From Streptomyces sp. S3(2020) (GTDB lineage: Bacteria; Actinomycetota; Actinomycetes; Streptomycetales; Streptomycetaceae), in the NCBI RefSeq assembly GCF_013044505.1, contig NZ_JABERD010000004.1, positions 1 to 64,000 on the forward strand: a DNA stretch of 64,000 nucleotides, in the 5' to 3' direction. Within the stretch, counting starts at the first letter, position 1; every line of letters begins with the position of its first letter. A program made the position numbers and the translations under genes. Of the stretch, positions 49,193-58,218 are shown piece by piece. The notes under the pieces are model-generated. The model saw only the letters and a list, made by a program, of their open reading frames with translations, did no database searches and was not told where the DNA came from.

Positions 49193-49783
49193 GTGCGGCC
49201 CCCCGCTGCCCCCGCGTCCGCGCGCCAGGCCGCCCGCCGGGTCCGTATCCTGCGCGCCGCCTCCGACCTCGCTTCGCGCGAGGCGCTCACCGACGTGCAG
49301 ATGCACGACGTGGCCAAGGAGGCGGGCGTCGCGATCGCGACCCTGTACCGCTACTTCCCGTCCAAGCCGTTTCTCTTCCTGGCGGTCCTCGAATGGCACA
49401 TCGAGCAGTTCCTCGGGGACCACGACGGGGACGACGACGGGGTGCCGGCCCTGACGCACACGGATCCGGTGACCGAGATCGCCGAGACCCTCGTCGCGCT
49501 CAGCGGCAAACTGCTCGGCAACCGCCTGCTGGCCTCGGCGGTGGCGCTGTCGTCGTTCTCGGAGTACGCGAGCGCCGTCCCGACCAAGGTCGACATCGTC
49601 GAGCGGGCGCTGGGACAACGCCTCCTGCGCCTGCTCGGGGACCGCGCAGAGGCACGCGGCAGGGTGCGGCTGCTCGTCTACAGCTGGTGGGGCCTGTTCG
49701 TGGCCGTGCTGACCGAGGAGATCTCCACCGAGCAGGGGGAGGCGGACCTGCGGCTGGCCGCACGGCTGATCGTGACGTCGTAG
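49193..49783 (+). CDS. TetR-family regulator next to ring-cleavage genes
   Basis: A 196-residue TetR-type repressor. The helix-turn-helix is at about residues 38-62 (VQMHDVAKEAGVAIATLYRY, then FPSKPFLFLAVLEW); the C-terminal ligand domain is all-helical, ending DLRLAARLIVTS. GTG 49193 overlaps the end of GAGG, which in turn overlaps the hydrolase stop. Co-transcription with the C-C hydrolase and closeness to the dioxygenase and KstD-like genes point to control of the hsa-like set, with a CoA thioester or ring metabolite as inducer. Confidence 0.83.
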   Translation: MRPPAAPASARQAARRVRILRAASDLASREALTDVQMHDVAKEAGVAIATLYRYFPSKPFLFLAVLEWHIEQFLGDHDGDDDGVPALTHTDPVTEIAETLVALSGKLLGNRLLASAVALSSFSEYASAVPTKVDIVERALGQRLLRLLGDRAEARGRVRLLVYSWWGLFVAVLTEEISTEQGEADLRLAARLIVTS

Positions 49784-49790
49784 CGCACAG

Positions 49791-49832
49791 CACTCCGGCC
49801 CGGGACACCCGTGGGTGTCCCGGGCCGGAGTG
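49791..49832. terminator. Very strong hairpin between convergent genes
   Basis: A perfect 20-bp stem (CACTCCGGCCCGGGACACCC and its complement) closed by GT. It separates the TetR gene from the convergent KstD-like gene. Confidence 0.88.
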
Positions 49833-49837
49833 TCACG

Positions 49838-51436
49838 TCAGTCCGTGGTCCCGGCCATGTCCAGCACCGCCAGATACCCGAACGCGAGACTCGAACCGAT
49901 CGGCGTGCCCGCGCCCGGGTACACGCGCCCCGACATCGCGGCCGCGGTGTTCCCGGTCGCGTAGAGCCCGTCGATCGGCCGCCCGTCCGGACGCAGCACG
50001 CGCGCGTGGGTGTCGATCTTCAGGCCGCCCTTGGTACCGATGTCGGACGGGACGATGGTCGCCACGTAGTACGGCGGCTCGTCGATGGGCAGGAGGATCG
50101 GGTTCGGCCACTCGGGCGCCGGCTTCGCGGGCAGGTTCTGCCGGGGGTCGGCCGGGAACGGGACGATGTGGTGGAACATCTGGTCCCACGGCGTCTCACC
50201 GCGGTGGAACCTCTCGTCGACGCCGGTCACGGCGTACCCGTTGAACTCCTCGACGGTCCGCTTCAGCGCGTCGAGCGGCACGTCGATCAGACGCGCCAGC
50301 TCCTCCAGGCTGTCGGCCCTCTTCAACGCCCCCGACGCCAGCCACTCCTCGGGCCCCGGGGTGGCGGGCGGGAAGCCGATGCCGTCCCGGTCCAGCTGCC
50401 GCTGGTCGAAGATCCAGTGGGCCGGAATGTGGCGCACGCCGGTGGTGTGGTGCAGCCGTACGATCTCGTGCGCGGCCTGGTCGTACGGCCGTGTCTCGTT
50501 GACGAAGCGTTCGCCCGCGCCGTTGACCCAGATGCCGCCCCGGGTGCCGGTGTGGAAGATGGGCAGGCCGTCCGGGTGGACCAGCCCCGGTACGAACCAG
50601 GCCTCGTCGAGCAGATCGGTGTCCGCGCCCACGGCGATGCCGGCCCGCAGGGCGTCACCCGTGTTGGCCGGGGCGCCGTCGGACCACTCTCCGGTGAGCG
50701 GGGACTGGTGCTTCTCGCGCAGCTCCCGGTCGCGCTCGAAGCCGCCGGCCGCGAGAAGCACGCCCCGCCGGGCCCGGAGCCGCAGTGGTTCGCCGTCGCT
50801 GACGACCTCGACGCCGACCACCCTGCCGTCCTCGACGATCAGGCTGTCCAGCGCGGTGTTCAGCCGCAGTTCGCCGTTGCCCGTCTCCAGGAAGGCGGAC
50901 AGCGCCCGGCCGATCAGCGCACGGCCACCGCTGAGCACCGGCCCCTCGTCGAAGCCGAACCGCTCGGCGGGCAGCGACTCACGCAGGAGCGCCCTGTTCT
51001 CCTTGAGCTCCGCGGCCTCGACCGGCGCCGGGAAGATGGTGTGGCCCGTGGGGGACGCCCCCGGAGCAGAGGCGTAGTAGTCCGGAACCGGGCCGTGGAC
51101 GAAGGACCGGAACCAGGGGTTCTGCTCCAGCTCGTCGATCAGCCGGGGCCCGGCGGCCAGATACGCGTCCTGGAGCGCTTCGCGCGAGGGGTCCTCGACG
51201 ACACCGCGCAGGTACGTCCGTGCCTCCTCGACGTCGCCTCCGAGGCCGGCCCTGGTCAGCGGAGCGGAACCCGGGAACCACAGGCCCGCGCCGGAGTACG
51301 CGACGGTGCCTCCGACCCGGTCGGTCTTCTCGACGACGAGCGTGCGCAGGCCGCGTGACGCCGCCACGTACGCCCCGACCAGTCCTCCGCCCGACCCGAC
51401 GACGATCACGTCGTAGGCATCCTCGTTGATGCTCAT
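49838..51436 (-). CDS. FAD-dependent 3-ketosteroid-delta1-dehydrogenase-like enzyme (KstD)
   Basis: A 532-residue flavoprotein of the fumarate reductase/KstD family. The FAD motif VVGSGGGLVGAYVAASRG is at about residues 11-28, the VLLAAGGFERD stretch at about 230-240, and near the end GLYATGNTAAAM is followed by Y506 in VYPGAGTPIG and G514, eight residues apart as are the catalytic Tyr487 and Gly491-type pair of KstD. Asymmetric spacing makes this a family-level call. KstD introduces the 1,2 double bond in ring A, needed before ring opening and the HsaA-HsaC steps. ATG 51436 follows GAGGAGG. The flavoprotein could also be a delta4-type dehydrogenase. Confidence 0.75.
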   Translation of the reverse strand: MSINEDAYDVIVVGSGGGLVGAYVAASRGLRTLVVEKTDRVGGTVAYSGAGLWFPGSAPLTRAGLGGDVEEARTYLRGVVEDPSREALQDAYLAAGPRLIDELEQNPWFRSFVHGPVPDYYASAPGASPTGHTIFPAPVEAAELKENRALLRESLPAERFGFDEGPVLSGGRALIGRALSAFLETGNGELRLNTALDSLIVEDGRVVGVEVVSDGEPLRLRARRGVLLAAGGFERDRELREKHQSPLTGEWSDGAPANTGDALRAGIAVGADTDLLDEAWFVPGLVHPDGLPIFHTGTRGGIWVNGAGERFVNETRPYDQAAHEIVRLHHTTGVRHIPAHWIFDQRQLDRDGIGFPPATPGPEEWLASGALKRADSLEELARLIDVPLDALKRTVEEFNGYAVTGVDERFHRGETPWDQMFHHIVPFPADPRQNLPAKPAPEWPNPILLPIDEPPYYVATIVPSDIGTKGGLKIDTHARVLRPDGRPIDGLYATGNTAAAMSGRVYPGAGTPIGSSLAFGYLAVLDMAGTTD

Positions 51437-51800
51437 CCGAACCTCCTCATGAGTGCCGACGTTGTTGGTGGGGGGTGTGCGGGACCGCGGCCACAGACGG
51501 GCGACGTCGGGCAGAGGCGGACACCGCGGAGCTCGCCCGACACGGCTCCGGCGCGGCACACATCGGCCACGGTGACAGGCCGGCCGGGGTGTCCCGCACT
51601 CCCGCCGGCCTCGGCCTCCCGTCACCAGCCGTTCAGCAGTTCGCCGGACGAAGGTAACGAGTCCCGGACACGCGGCTGTTCGGCCATCTCGCTCAGCGAG
51701 ACCAGCGCGGCGGGCGCCCGGTCCCGGTGAGCGGAACGCCCGCCGCCGTCGTGGCGCGCAGCCGCCCAGGCTGGGGACAGGCACGAACCAGAGGATGCGA
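51437..51800. other. 364-base divergent intergenic region, no convincing gene
   Basis: The region between the KstD-like and hydratase genes holds no copy of the two shared palindromes and no clear promoter by eye. Short frames on both strands have high-GC shadow composition. One minus-strand frame ends in VSLSEMAEQPRVRDSLPSSG plus ELLNGW, which looks slightly more protein-like than the rest and could be a relic or a tiny peptide; I do not call it a gene. Confidence 0.5.
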
Positions 51801-52634
51801 ATGACAGACGTTTGGGAACCGACGGTCGTCGCGCACCGTGAGACCGCCGTGGCCCGGGCCGCCGCACGGCTCACCCGCGCGGCCCGGGACCACCAGCCCT
51901 GTACGCCCGTACGGGACCTGCTCGGCGCGGCCGACATCAGCCTGGCGTACGCCGTGCAGCGACGGGTCGTCGATGAGCGGATCGCCGCCGGAGCACGGGT
52001 CGTCGGCCGCAAGATCGGGCTGACGTCCGAGTCGGTGCAGCGTCAAGTGGGCGTCGACCGGCCCGACTTCGGCGTCCTGCTGGACGACATGGACGTCACC
52101 GGAGCACCGGCCGTCCCCAGCGGGCGGCTGCTCCAGCCCAAGGTCGAGGCGGAGATCGCGTTCGTCCTCGCCGAGGACCTGGACGAGGACGCTCTCGACG
52201 TCGAGCGGGTCAGGTCGGCGGTCGGATACGCGGTGGCCGCGCTGGAGATCGTGGACAGCCGGGTGGCCGGCTGGGACATCGCGATCACGGACACCGTCGC
52301 CGACAACGCCTCCAGCGGACTCTTCGTCCTCGGACAACAGCGCGTCCCTCTCGCGGAGTTCACGCCCCGGGACGTGACCATGCGGCTGTTCGCCGACGGT
52401 GGGCTCGCCTCCGAGGGCGACGGCGCGGCCTGTCTGGGAGATCCGCTCGCCGCGCTGCTGTGGCTGGCCCGCACCGCCCGGGAGTTCGGCGACCCGTTGC
52501 GCGCCGGACAGGTCGTGCTCTCCGGCGCCCTGGGCCCGCTCGTCCCCACCCCGCCAGGCATCACCGTACGGGCCGAGATGTCGGGCCTGGGTTCGGTGAC
52601 CGCGCACTTCTCACCCGAGGAACAAGCAGGATGA
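51801..52634 (+). CDS. 2-keto-4-pentenoate hydratase (HsaE/MhpD-like)
   Basis: A 277-residue hydratase of the FAA-hydrolase fold that adds water to 2-hydroxypenta/hexa-2,4-dienoate. Family features: [16 protein letters not shown] (about 69-84), [24 protein letters not shown] with metal-binding glutamates (about 114-127), and [13 protein letters not shown] (about 150-162). ATG 51801 is preferred to the ATG at 51795 because GAGG lies six bases before it. It is first of a three-gene overlapping operon with the acylating aldehyde dehydrogenase and the aldolase, the classical lower meta pathway. Confidence 0.88.
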   Translation: MTDVWEPTVVAHRETAVARAAARLTRAARDHQPCTPVRDLLGAADISLAYAVQRRVVDERIAAGARVVGRKIGLTSESVQRQVGVDRPDFGVLLDDMDVTGAPAVPSGRLLQPKVEAEIAFVLAEDLDEDALDVERVRSAVGYAVAALEIVDSRVAGWDIAITDTVADNASSGLFVLGQQRVPLAEFTPRDVTMRLFADGGLASEGDGAACLGDPLAALLWLARTAREFGDPLRAGQVVLSGALGPLVPTPPGITVRAEMSGLGSVTAHFSPEEQAG

Positions 52635-53593
52635 CGAAGACCAAGGTGGCCGTTATCGGCTCCGGCAACATCGGCACCGACCTGATGATCAAGGTGTTGC
52701 GCCTGTCCGAGACCCTGGAGATGGCCGCGATGGTGGGCATCGACCCGGACTCGGACGGTCTGGCGCGCGCCGCCCGTCTTAAGGTGCCCACCACCCACGA
52801 GGGCGTGGACGGACTGATCCGTATGGACGGCTTCGACGACATCGGGATCGTCTTCGACGCCACGTCCGCGAAGGCCCACGTCGAGAACGCCAAGAGGCTC
52901 GCCCCCTATGGCAAGCGGCTCGTCGACCTCACCCCGGCGGCGCTCGGCCCGTACGTGGTGCCGACAGTGAACCTGGACGAGTACCTGGCCGACACCGGCC
53001 ACGCTGTCGGCAACTTCAACATGGTCACATGCGGGGGGCAGGCGACCATTCCGATCGTCCACGCGGTCAGCCGGATCACCGCCGTGCCCTACGCCGAGAT
53101 CGTCGCCTCGATCTCCTCCCGGTCGGCCGGACCCGGCACCCGGGCCAACATCGACGAGTTCACCGAGACCACCTCCGGTGCCATCGAGAAGGTGGGCGGT
53201 GCCCGGCGCGGCAAGGCGATCATCGTCCTCAACCCCGCCGAACCCCCGCTGATCATGCGGGACACGGTGTACTGCCTGATCGGCGACGCCGACCACGAGG
53301 CGGTCCGTGACTCCGTCGAGGAGATGGTGGCCTCGGTCGCCGAGTACGTGCCCGGCTACCGGCTCAAGCAGCAGGTGCAGTTCACCCCGGTCCCCGCCAC
53401 GGACCCGATCCACACCCTGCTGCCCGACGACGTGCGGGAGCGGCCGACCACCAAGGTCTCGGTCTTCCTCGAAGTGGAGGGCGCCGCCCACTACCTGCCC
53501 GCCTACGCCGGCAACCTCGACATCATGACCTCGGCCGCACTGCGCGTCGCCGAGCGCATCGCCCGGCAACCGACCACCGAGGTGACCAAGTGA
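52631..53593 (+). CDS. Acetaldehyde/propanal dehydrogenase, CoA-acylating (HsaG/MhpF/DmpF)
   Basis: A 320-residue acylating aldehyde dehydrogenase. The NAD-binding N terminus [18 protein letters not shown] (5-22) and the catalytic C134 in [12 protein letters not shown] are as in DmpF and HsaG. It forms a channelling complex with the aldolase encoded next and turns acetaldehyde or propanal into acetyl- or propionyl-CoA. ATG overlaps the hydratase stop; its own stop overlaps the aldolase GTG. In steroid degradation the substrate is propanal, in phenol-type pathways acetaldehyde. Confidence 0.92.
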   Translation: MTKTKVAVIGSGNIGTDLMIKVLRLSETLEMAAMVGIDPDSDGLARAARLKVPTTHEGVDGLIRMDGFDDIGIVFDATSAKAHVENAKRLAPYGKRLVDLTPAALGPYVVPTVNLDEYLADTGHAVGNFNMVTCGGQATIPIVHAVSRITAVPYAEIVASISSRSAGPGTRANIDEFTETTSGAIEKVGGARRGKAIIVLNPAEPPLIMRDTVYCLIGDADHEAVRDSVEEMVASVAEYVPGYRLKQQVQFTPVPATDPIHTLLPDDVRERPTTKVSVFLEVEGAAHYLPAYAGNLDIMTSAALRVAERIARQPTTEVTK

Positions 53594-54606
53594 CCGCCAA
53601 CCGCAGGCTCTACGTGCAGGACGTCACCCTCAGGGACGGCATGCACGCCATCCGGCACCGGATCACGCCCGAGTTCGTGTCCAGGATCTCCGCGGCACTG
53701 GACCGGGCGGGCGTGGACGCGATCGAGGTCGCCCACGGCGACGGCCTGGCCGGCGGCAGCCTCAACTACGGGCCGGGCAGCAACACCGACTGGGAGTGGA
53801 TCGAGGCGGCAGCGGACGCCATCGACCGCGCGGTCCTCACCACCCTGCTGCTGCCCGGCATCGGCACCATCGCCGAACTCAAGCGGGCCTACGCCCTCGG
53901 CGTCCGCTCGGTACGCATCGCCACCCACTGCACCGAGGCGGACGTGGCCGCCCAGCACATCTCCACCGCGCGCGAACTCGGCATGGACGTCTCGGGGTTC
54001 CTGATGATGGCCCACATGGCGCCCCCGGAGGCCCTCGCCCGGCAGGCCGGGCTGATGGAGAGCTACGGCGCGCACTGCGTGTACGTCACCGACTCCGGCG
54101 GCCGGCTGACCATGGACGGGGTACGCGACCGTATCCGCGCCTACCGTGACGTGCTGGATCCGGAGACCCAGATCGGCATCCACGCCCACGAGAACCTCTC
54201 CCTGTCGGTGGCCAACTCCGTGGTGGCCGTGGAGGAGGGTGTGACGCGGGTCGACGCGTCCTTGGCCGGACAGGGCGCGGGTGCGGGCAACTGCCCCATC
54301 GAGCCGTTCGTCGCCGTGGCCAACCTCCACGGCTGGAAGCACGACTGTGATCTGTTCGCCCTCCAGGACGCCGCCGAGGACCTGGTCCGCCCGCTTCAGG
54401 ACCGCCCGGTGCGCGTCGACCGGGAGACCCTCACGCTGGGCTACGCCGGTGCCTACTCCAGCTTCCTGCGGCACGCGGAGACCGCGGCGGAGCAGTACGG
54501 GCTGGACGCCCGCACCATCCTGGAGGAGGTCGGCCGGCGCGGTCTGGTCGGAGGGCAGGAGGACATGATCGTGGACATCGCCCTGGACCTCACCGCCCGC
54601 GGCTGA
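53590..54606 (+). CDS. dmpG: 4-hydroxy-2-oxovalerate (or -hexanoate) aldolase (HsaF/MhpE/DmpG)
   Basis: A 338-residue class II aldolase of the HMGL-like TIM-barrel family. VTLRDGMHA (about 12-20) carries the metal-binding Asp and catalytic His, and [13 protein letters not shown] (about 196-208) the HxH metal ligands; a C-terminal communication domain follows. It splits 4-hydroxy-2-oxoacids to pyruvate and an aldehyde that is channelled to the dehydrogenase. GTG 53590 overlaps the previous stop. The operon ends here at an intrinsic terminator. Confidence 0.92.
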   Translation: MTANRRLYVQDVTLRDGMHAIRHRITPEFVSRISAALDRAGVDAIEVAHGDGLAGGSLNYGPGSNTDWEWIEAAADAIDRAVLTTLLLPGIGTIAELKRAYALGVRSVRIATHCTEADVAAQHISTARELGMDVSGFLMMAHMAPPEALARQAGLMESYGAHCVYVTDSGGRLTMDGVRDRIRAYRDVLDPETQIGIHAHENLSLSVANSVVAVEEGVTRVDASLAGQGAGAGNCPIEPFVAVANLHGWKHDCDLFALQDAAEDLVRPLQDRPVRVDRETLTLGYAGAYSSFLRHAETAAEQYGLDARTILEEVGRRGLVGGQEDMIVDIALDLTARG

Positions 54607-54616
54607 CGCCGACAGG

Positions 54617-54664
54617 ATGTACCGCTGCCCGGAATCGTTCTTCCGGGGAGCGGTACATTTTTTT
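54617..54664 (+). terminator. Intrinsic terminator with T-tract after the aldolase gene
   Basis: ATGTACCGCT pairs with AGCGGTACAT around an inner CCGGAA/TTCCGG stem (one GC/GG mismatch pair), followed by seven T residues. A full T-tract is rare among the hairpins of this window. Confidence 0.9.
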
Positions 54665-54682
54665 GTGCCCCCAGTCAAATAG

Positions 54683-54705
54683 ACCGATCGTCCCAATTAA
54701 TCGGT
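54683..54705. promoter_or_regulatory. Inverted repeat ACCGAT/ATCGGT upstream of IclR gene
   Basis: ACCGAT and ATCGGT with an 11-base AT-rich spacer, about 95 bases upstream of the regulator. The left arm looks like the TetR-type palindrome seen elsewhere, but the split form is different, so it may be the site of this IclR protein. Confidence 0.35.
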
Positions 54706-54797
54706 GCACGACTCTATCTCTGCGGCCCGGGGCATTGATACCTTGACGCCGGCGCCGAACTAGAATTGATTTCAGTTTGAGCAGAGAGGCACCGACG

Positions 54798-55622
54798 ATG
54801 ACGTCTGCCCTTCGCCTGAGCATGCGATCCTCCGAGGTCGACGGGCCCGCGCTGCCGCCGTCGATGATGGAGCGCGTGACGTTGATCATGGACCTTTTCG
54901 AAAGTCCGCAGACACACCTGACCCTGGAAACGGTTTCCCGCCGTACCCACCTGCCCCGCTCGACCACCCACCGGATACTCGACCAACTGGTCCGGCTGGA
55001 CTGGCTGCGCCACACGGTGGCCGGATACACCCTGGGGACCCGTGCGCTGGGTCTCGGAGGCCGGGAGATCGGACACAGCGCGCTGCGCGCCGCCGCCGCA
55101 CCGCACCTGCTGGATCTGGCGGTGCGGACCAGGATGGTCGTGCACCTGGCCGTGCTCGACGGGCCGGAGGTCTACTACCTGGACAAGGTGGGAGGCCGGG
55201 CGGCCGTGGACATACCGTCGCGGGTCGGCGGCAGGGCGGTCGCGCACTGCACGGGGCTCGGCAAGGCCATGCTCGCCTGGCTGAGCCCGGAGGATATCGA
55301 CGCGCGGTACGCGCAGGCCATCGAGCGCCGTACCCATCACAGCATCGGCAGCCTCGACCAACTGCACCGCGAGCTCGGCCTGGTGCGCCGCCGAGGCGGG
55401 TTGGCGATCGAGCGGGGCGAGTGTTTCCCTCATCTCGGCTGCGTCGGGCTCGCACTGCGTGGGCCGGACGGGCCGGTCGGGGCGATCTCCGTGGTCGGGG
55501 ACGGCCGCTCCTCGCTGGAACTCGTGGCTCCCCTGGTGGTCGGCGCGGTGCGGTCGGTCGCCGAGGACCTCTTCGGCACCTCCGAGACGTACCGCCGGGA
55601 CACGCCGGACGTCTTCGCCTGA
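54798..55622 (+). CDS. IclR-family transcriptional regulator
   Basis: A 274-residue IclR-type protein. The N-terminal winged helix spans about residues 24-85 (LTLETVSRRTHLPRSTTHRI is the recognition region), and the effector domain of about 170 residues contains VHLAVLDGPEVYYLDKV and the conserved CTGLGKAMLAWLSPE (about 149-163). IclR members control aromatic and steroid acid pathways, often as activators. It lies downstream of the hydratase-dehydrogenase-aldolase operon, separated by a terminator, and probably controls it. ATG 54798 follows AGAGG; an in-frame TTG at 54777 is less likely. Confidence 0.86.
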   Translation: MTSALRLSMRSSEVDGPALPPSMMERVTLIMDLFESPQTHLTLETVSRRTHLPRSTTHRILDQLVRLDWLRHTVAGYTLGTRALGLGGREIGHSALRAAAAPHLLDLAVRTRMVVHLAVLDGPEVYYLDKVGGRAAVDIPSRVGGRAVAHCTGLGKAMLAWLSPEDIDARYAQAIERRTHHSIGSLDQLHRELGLVRRRGGLAIERGECFPHLGCVGLALRGPDGPVGAISVVGDGRSSLELVAPLVVGAVRSVAEDLFGTSETYRRDTPDVFA

Positions 55623-55660
55623 GCGCTCCGCTGGATGAGCGGTGATGTGCCGTCGTTCGG

Positions 55661-55740
55661 CTGCGGTGCCGTCGTGGCTGGTCGCGCCAGCGCGGCGGTA
55701 GCCGCACATCGATACGGCCCCGTGCCCCTTCGGGGCGCGG
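55661..55740 (-). repeat. Streptomyces-type intergenic repeat, variant copy
   Basis: Reverse-oriented copy: CTGCGGTGCCGTCGTGGCTG GTCGCGC, then about 36 different bases, then the GCCCC-TTC-GGGGC hairpin. The middle part (GCGGCGGTAGCCGCACATCG) replaces the AGTTCCCCGCG of the other copies. Confidence 0.75.
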
Positions 55741-55849
55741 CCGAACCGCAGCGGACTTCGCCCGACCCGCTCAGCGAGAAGCCGCCCCGGTGCGAACAGG
55801 GGCGGCTCCGGTCGGACCCGGCCGTGTCAGTAGGCCGGTGGCGCGGTCG

Positions 55850-56620
55850 TCACCACGCCGTCCAGCCCCCGTCCACGGTGACGGTCGTGCCCGTCACGAA
55901 GCGGGAGGCGTCCGAGGCGAGGAACACCGCGGCGCCGCCCAGCTCCTCGGCGTCGCCGATCCGGCCCAGGGGGGTGCCCTTGACGATCCGCTCGCCCCAG
56001 CGGCTGTCCAGCAGGCCCGAGCTGAGATCGGTGCGGAAGTAGCCGGGCGCGAGGGAGTTGACCCGTACACCGCGGTCGGCCCACTCGACGGCGAGGGCCT
56101 TGGTGAGCGCCTCGACGCCGCCCTTGCTGGCCGCGTACGCCGCGATCCGTTCGAAGCCCGTGCTCGCGTGCACGGACGAGACGTTGACGATCGACCCGGA
56201 GCCCTGCTCCAGCATGACCTTGCCGGCTTCGCGGCAGCAGGAGAAGGTGCCCTGGAGATTGACGTCGAGCACCCGCCGGAAGTCCTCGTCGGTGACGTAC
56301 TCACTGCGGGTGAAGTGCGGGCTGATCCCGGCACAGTTGACGACGGCGTCCAGTCGTCCGGTCGCCCCGGTGATCCGCCCGACCGTCGCGCGGACCGCGT
56401 CCGGGTCGGCGACGGAGCACGGCAGCACGAGCACCTTGCCGCCGTGCCCGGCGAGTTCGGACTCCAGGCTCTCCAGGTCGGCGCCCGTGCGGGCGGTCAC
56501 CGCCACGTCCGCCCCGGCCTGGGACAGCGCGACCGCGATGGCCCGTCCGAGGCCCTTGCCCGCACCGGTCACCCAGGCGGTCCGGCCGTCGAGACGCAGA
56601 TCGGTGTTGACGTCGGCCAT
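55850..56620 (-). CDS. SDR family oxidoreductase
   Basis: A 256-residue classical SDR: TGAGKGLG at about residue 18-25, VNCAG at about 92 (NCAG in place of NNAG), VSSVHAS, catalytic YAASK at about 162-166 and FVTGTTVTVDGGW at the end. The pattern is that of gluconate 5-dehydrogenase or 3-ketoacyl-ACP reductase-like SDRs. It follows the CoA ligase gene by three bases in a two-gene operon, so it probably acts on the CoA ester product or on the free alcohol before activation. Confidence 0.78.
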   Translation of the reverse strand: MADVNTDLRLDGRTAWVTGAGKGLGRAIAVALSQAGADVAVTARTGADLESLESELAGHGGKVLVLPCSVADPDAVRATVGRITGATGRLDAVVNCAGISPHFTRSEYVTDEDFRRVLDVNLQGTFSCCREAGKVMLEQGSGSIVNVSSVHASTGFERIAAYAASKGGVEALTKALAVEWADRGVRVNSLAPGYFRTDLSSGLLDSRWGERIVKGTPLGRIGDAEELGGAAVFLASDASRFVTGTTVTVDGGWTAW

Positions 56621-56623
56621 GGT

Positions 56624-58156
56624 TCAGCCCTCCGCGGGGATGTCGCGCAGGGTCCGCTTGAGGACCTTGCCCGAAGGGGTACGGGGAAGTTCGTCGACGA
56701 CGTCGAAGCGGACCGGGACCTTGAACTTGGCCAGCCGCTCCAGACAGAACTCCCGCAGCTCCTCGGCTCCGGCGCCGGCTCCGGGCCGGAACACCACGAA
56801 GGCGCGCGGGACCTCGCCCCAGCGGGGATGGGTCAGACCGACCACGGCCGCCTCCAGGACGGCGGGGTGTTCGTACAGGACCCGTTCGACCTCGGGGGTG
56901 GCGATGTTCTCGCCACCGGAGACGATCATGTCCTTCTTGCGGTCGTCGATGTAGAGGAAGCCGTCCTCGTCGAGGTGCCCGATGTCCCCGGTGTGGAACC
57001 AGCCGTCCTTGAGGGCGGCGGCCGTGGCCTTCTCGTCGCGCCAGTAGCCCGCGAAGACCTTCGGGCCGCGCAGCGTGATCTCGCCCAGCTCGCCGGCCGG
57101 GACTTCCTGGTCCGAGTCGTCGACGATCCGCACGCGCGTGTGGGGCACGGGGCGGCCGACCGACCCCAGTTTGGACAGCGAGTGCTCCCGGTCGAGGAAG
57201 GTGTCGCCGGAGACGGTCTCGGTGAGGCCGTAGGCGTCGGCGAACCAGGCGTTGGGGAAGGCGTTCATGACGCGGCGCAGGACCGGTTCCGGGGTCTTCT
57301 CGCCGCCGCCGAGGATGAAGCGGACGGACTTGGTGTCGTAGGACTCCCGGTCCGGGACCTCCAGCACCGCGTTGACCATGGCGGGGGCCAGCCACGCGTT
57401 GGTGACGCGGTGCTCCTGGATCGCGCGCAGGGCGCACTCCGGGTCGAACTTGCGCTGGAGCACCACGCTGCCGCCCGTGTACAGGACGCCGAGGGCCGGC
57501 ATGTCCAGGCCGCCCACGTGGTAGAGCGGTCCGCAGACCAGCGTGGTGTCGGCCGCGGTCAGGCCGAAGTGGACGATGTGGGCCAGGTTCTTGGCCTGCA
57601 CGTTCCCGTACGTGATGCGCACGCCCTTGGGCCGTGAGGTCGTGCCGGAGGTGTACATCAGGCGCTGGAGGTCGTCGGGGCCGACATCCACCGGTTGGAC
57701 CCGGGCGCCCGGGTGCCGGTCGAGGAGCGCCTCGTAGCCGGTCCACCCGTCGGACGGGGGCTCGCCATCCACCAGGATCCGGTGCTCCAGACCGGTCAGC
57801 TTCGCGGCGATCCGGTCCGTCGGCCGCAGGAACTCCGGCTCGGTGACGATCGCCCTGACCCGCGCGTGATCCAGGATGTACGCCCACTCCTCCTCGGAGA
57901 GGCGGTAGTTCAACGGCAGGAAGACCGCCCCGACGCGGTTCACGGCGTAGACGAGTTCCAGGAACTCGGGCCGGTTGTAGAGCAGCAGTCCCACCACGTC
58001 ACCACGCCCGACACCCAGTTCTGTCAGACCGGCGGCCAGCCGGTTGACCCGTTCATGGAGTGCGCGCACCGTCAGGCGGCGCTCCTCCTGCGTCACGGCC
58101 ACGGCGTCGGGCCGCTGGGTGAGGTGGTAATCGAGGATGCTCGAGAAATTGTGCAC
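56624..58156 (-). CDS. Acyl-CoA synthetase (FadD-type)
   Basis: A 510-residue ANL ligase, the most canonical of the three in the window: MYTSGTTSRPKGV at about 163-175, DAYGLTETVSG at about 300, GWFHTGDIGHLDEDG at about 388, DRKKDMIVSGGENIATPEVE (A8 region) and PRTPSGKVLKR with the catalytic lysine near 500. GTG 58156 follows GGAGAG. The promoter, shared divergently with an enoyl-CoA hydratase, has both palindromes of this window side by side (58192 and 58219). Confidence 0.87.
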   Translation of the reverse strand: MHNFSSILDYHLTQRPDAVAVTQEERRLTVRALHERVNRLAAGLTELGVGRGDVVGLLLYNRPEFLELVYAVNRVGAVFLPLNYRLSEEEWAYILDHARVRAIVTEPEFLRPTDRIAAKLTGLEHRILVDGEPPSDGWTGYEALLDRHPGARVQPVDVGPDDLQRLMYTSGTTSRPKGVRITYGNVQAKNLAHIVHFGLTAADTTLVCGPLYHVGGLDMPALGVLYTGGSVVLQRKFDPECALRAIQEHRVTNAWLAPAMVNAVLEVPDRESYDTKSVRFILGGGEKTPEPVLRRVMNAFPNAWFADAYGLTETVSGDTFLDREHSLSKLGSVGRPVPHTRVRIVDDSDQEVPAGELGEITLRGPKVFAGYWRDEKATAAALKDGWFHTGDIGHLDEDGFLYIDDRKKDMIVSGGENIATPEVERVLYEHPAVLEAAVVGLTHPRWGEVPRAFVVFRPGAGAGAEELREFCLERLAKFKVPVRFDVVDELPRTPSGKVLKRTLRDIPAEG

Positions 58157-58191
58157 GGCGACTCTCCGGCTCGGCGGCCGGGATTGTCCCG

Positions 58192-58201
58192 ACCGGTCGG
58201 T
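58192..58201. promoter_or_regulatory. TetR-type palindrome ACCGGTCGGT
   Basis: In CCCGACCGGTCGGTTGCC between the divergent CoA ligase and hydratase genes, 36 bases upstream of the ligase start and 18 bases from an AGTATACT-type element. Confidence 0.5.
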
Positions 58202-58218
58202 TGCCCGCTACCAAGATT

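Noticed and set aside
51449-51867. Short frames on both strands in the gap before the hydratase gene
   Set aside because: No ribosome binding site, no recognisable domain and composition like shadow frames; the minus-strand end looks slightly protein-like but is too weak to call.
54735-54766. Standard -35/-10 promoter for the IclR gene
   Set aside because: TTGACG to TAGAAT has a 12-base spacer and TTGATA to TAGAAT has 20; neither is a normal spacing, so no promoter is called.
55661-55740. Structured noncoding RNA
   Set aside because: The inverted repeats belong to the dispersed Streptomyces spacer element that also occurs at 20637 and 59128.
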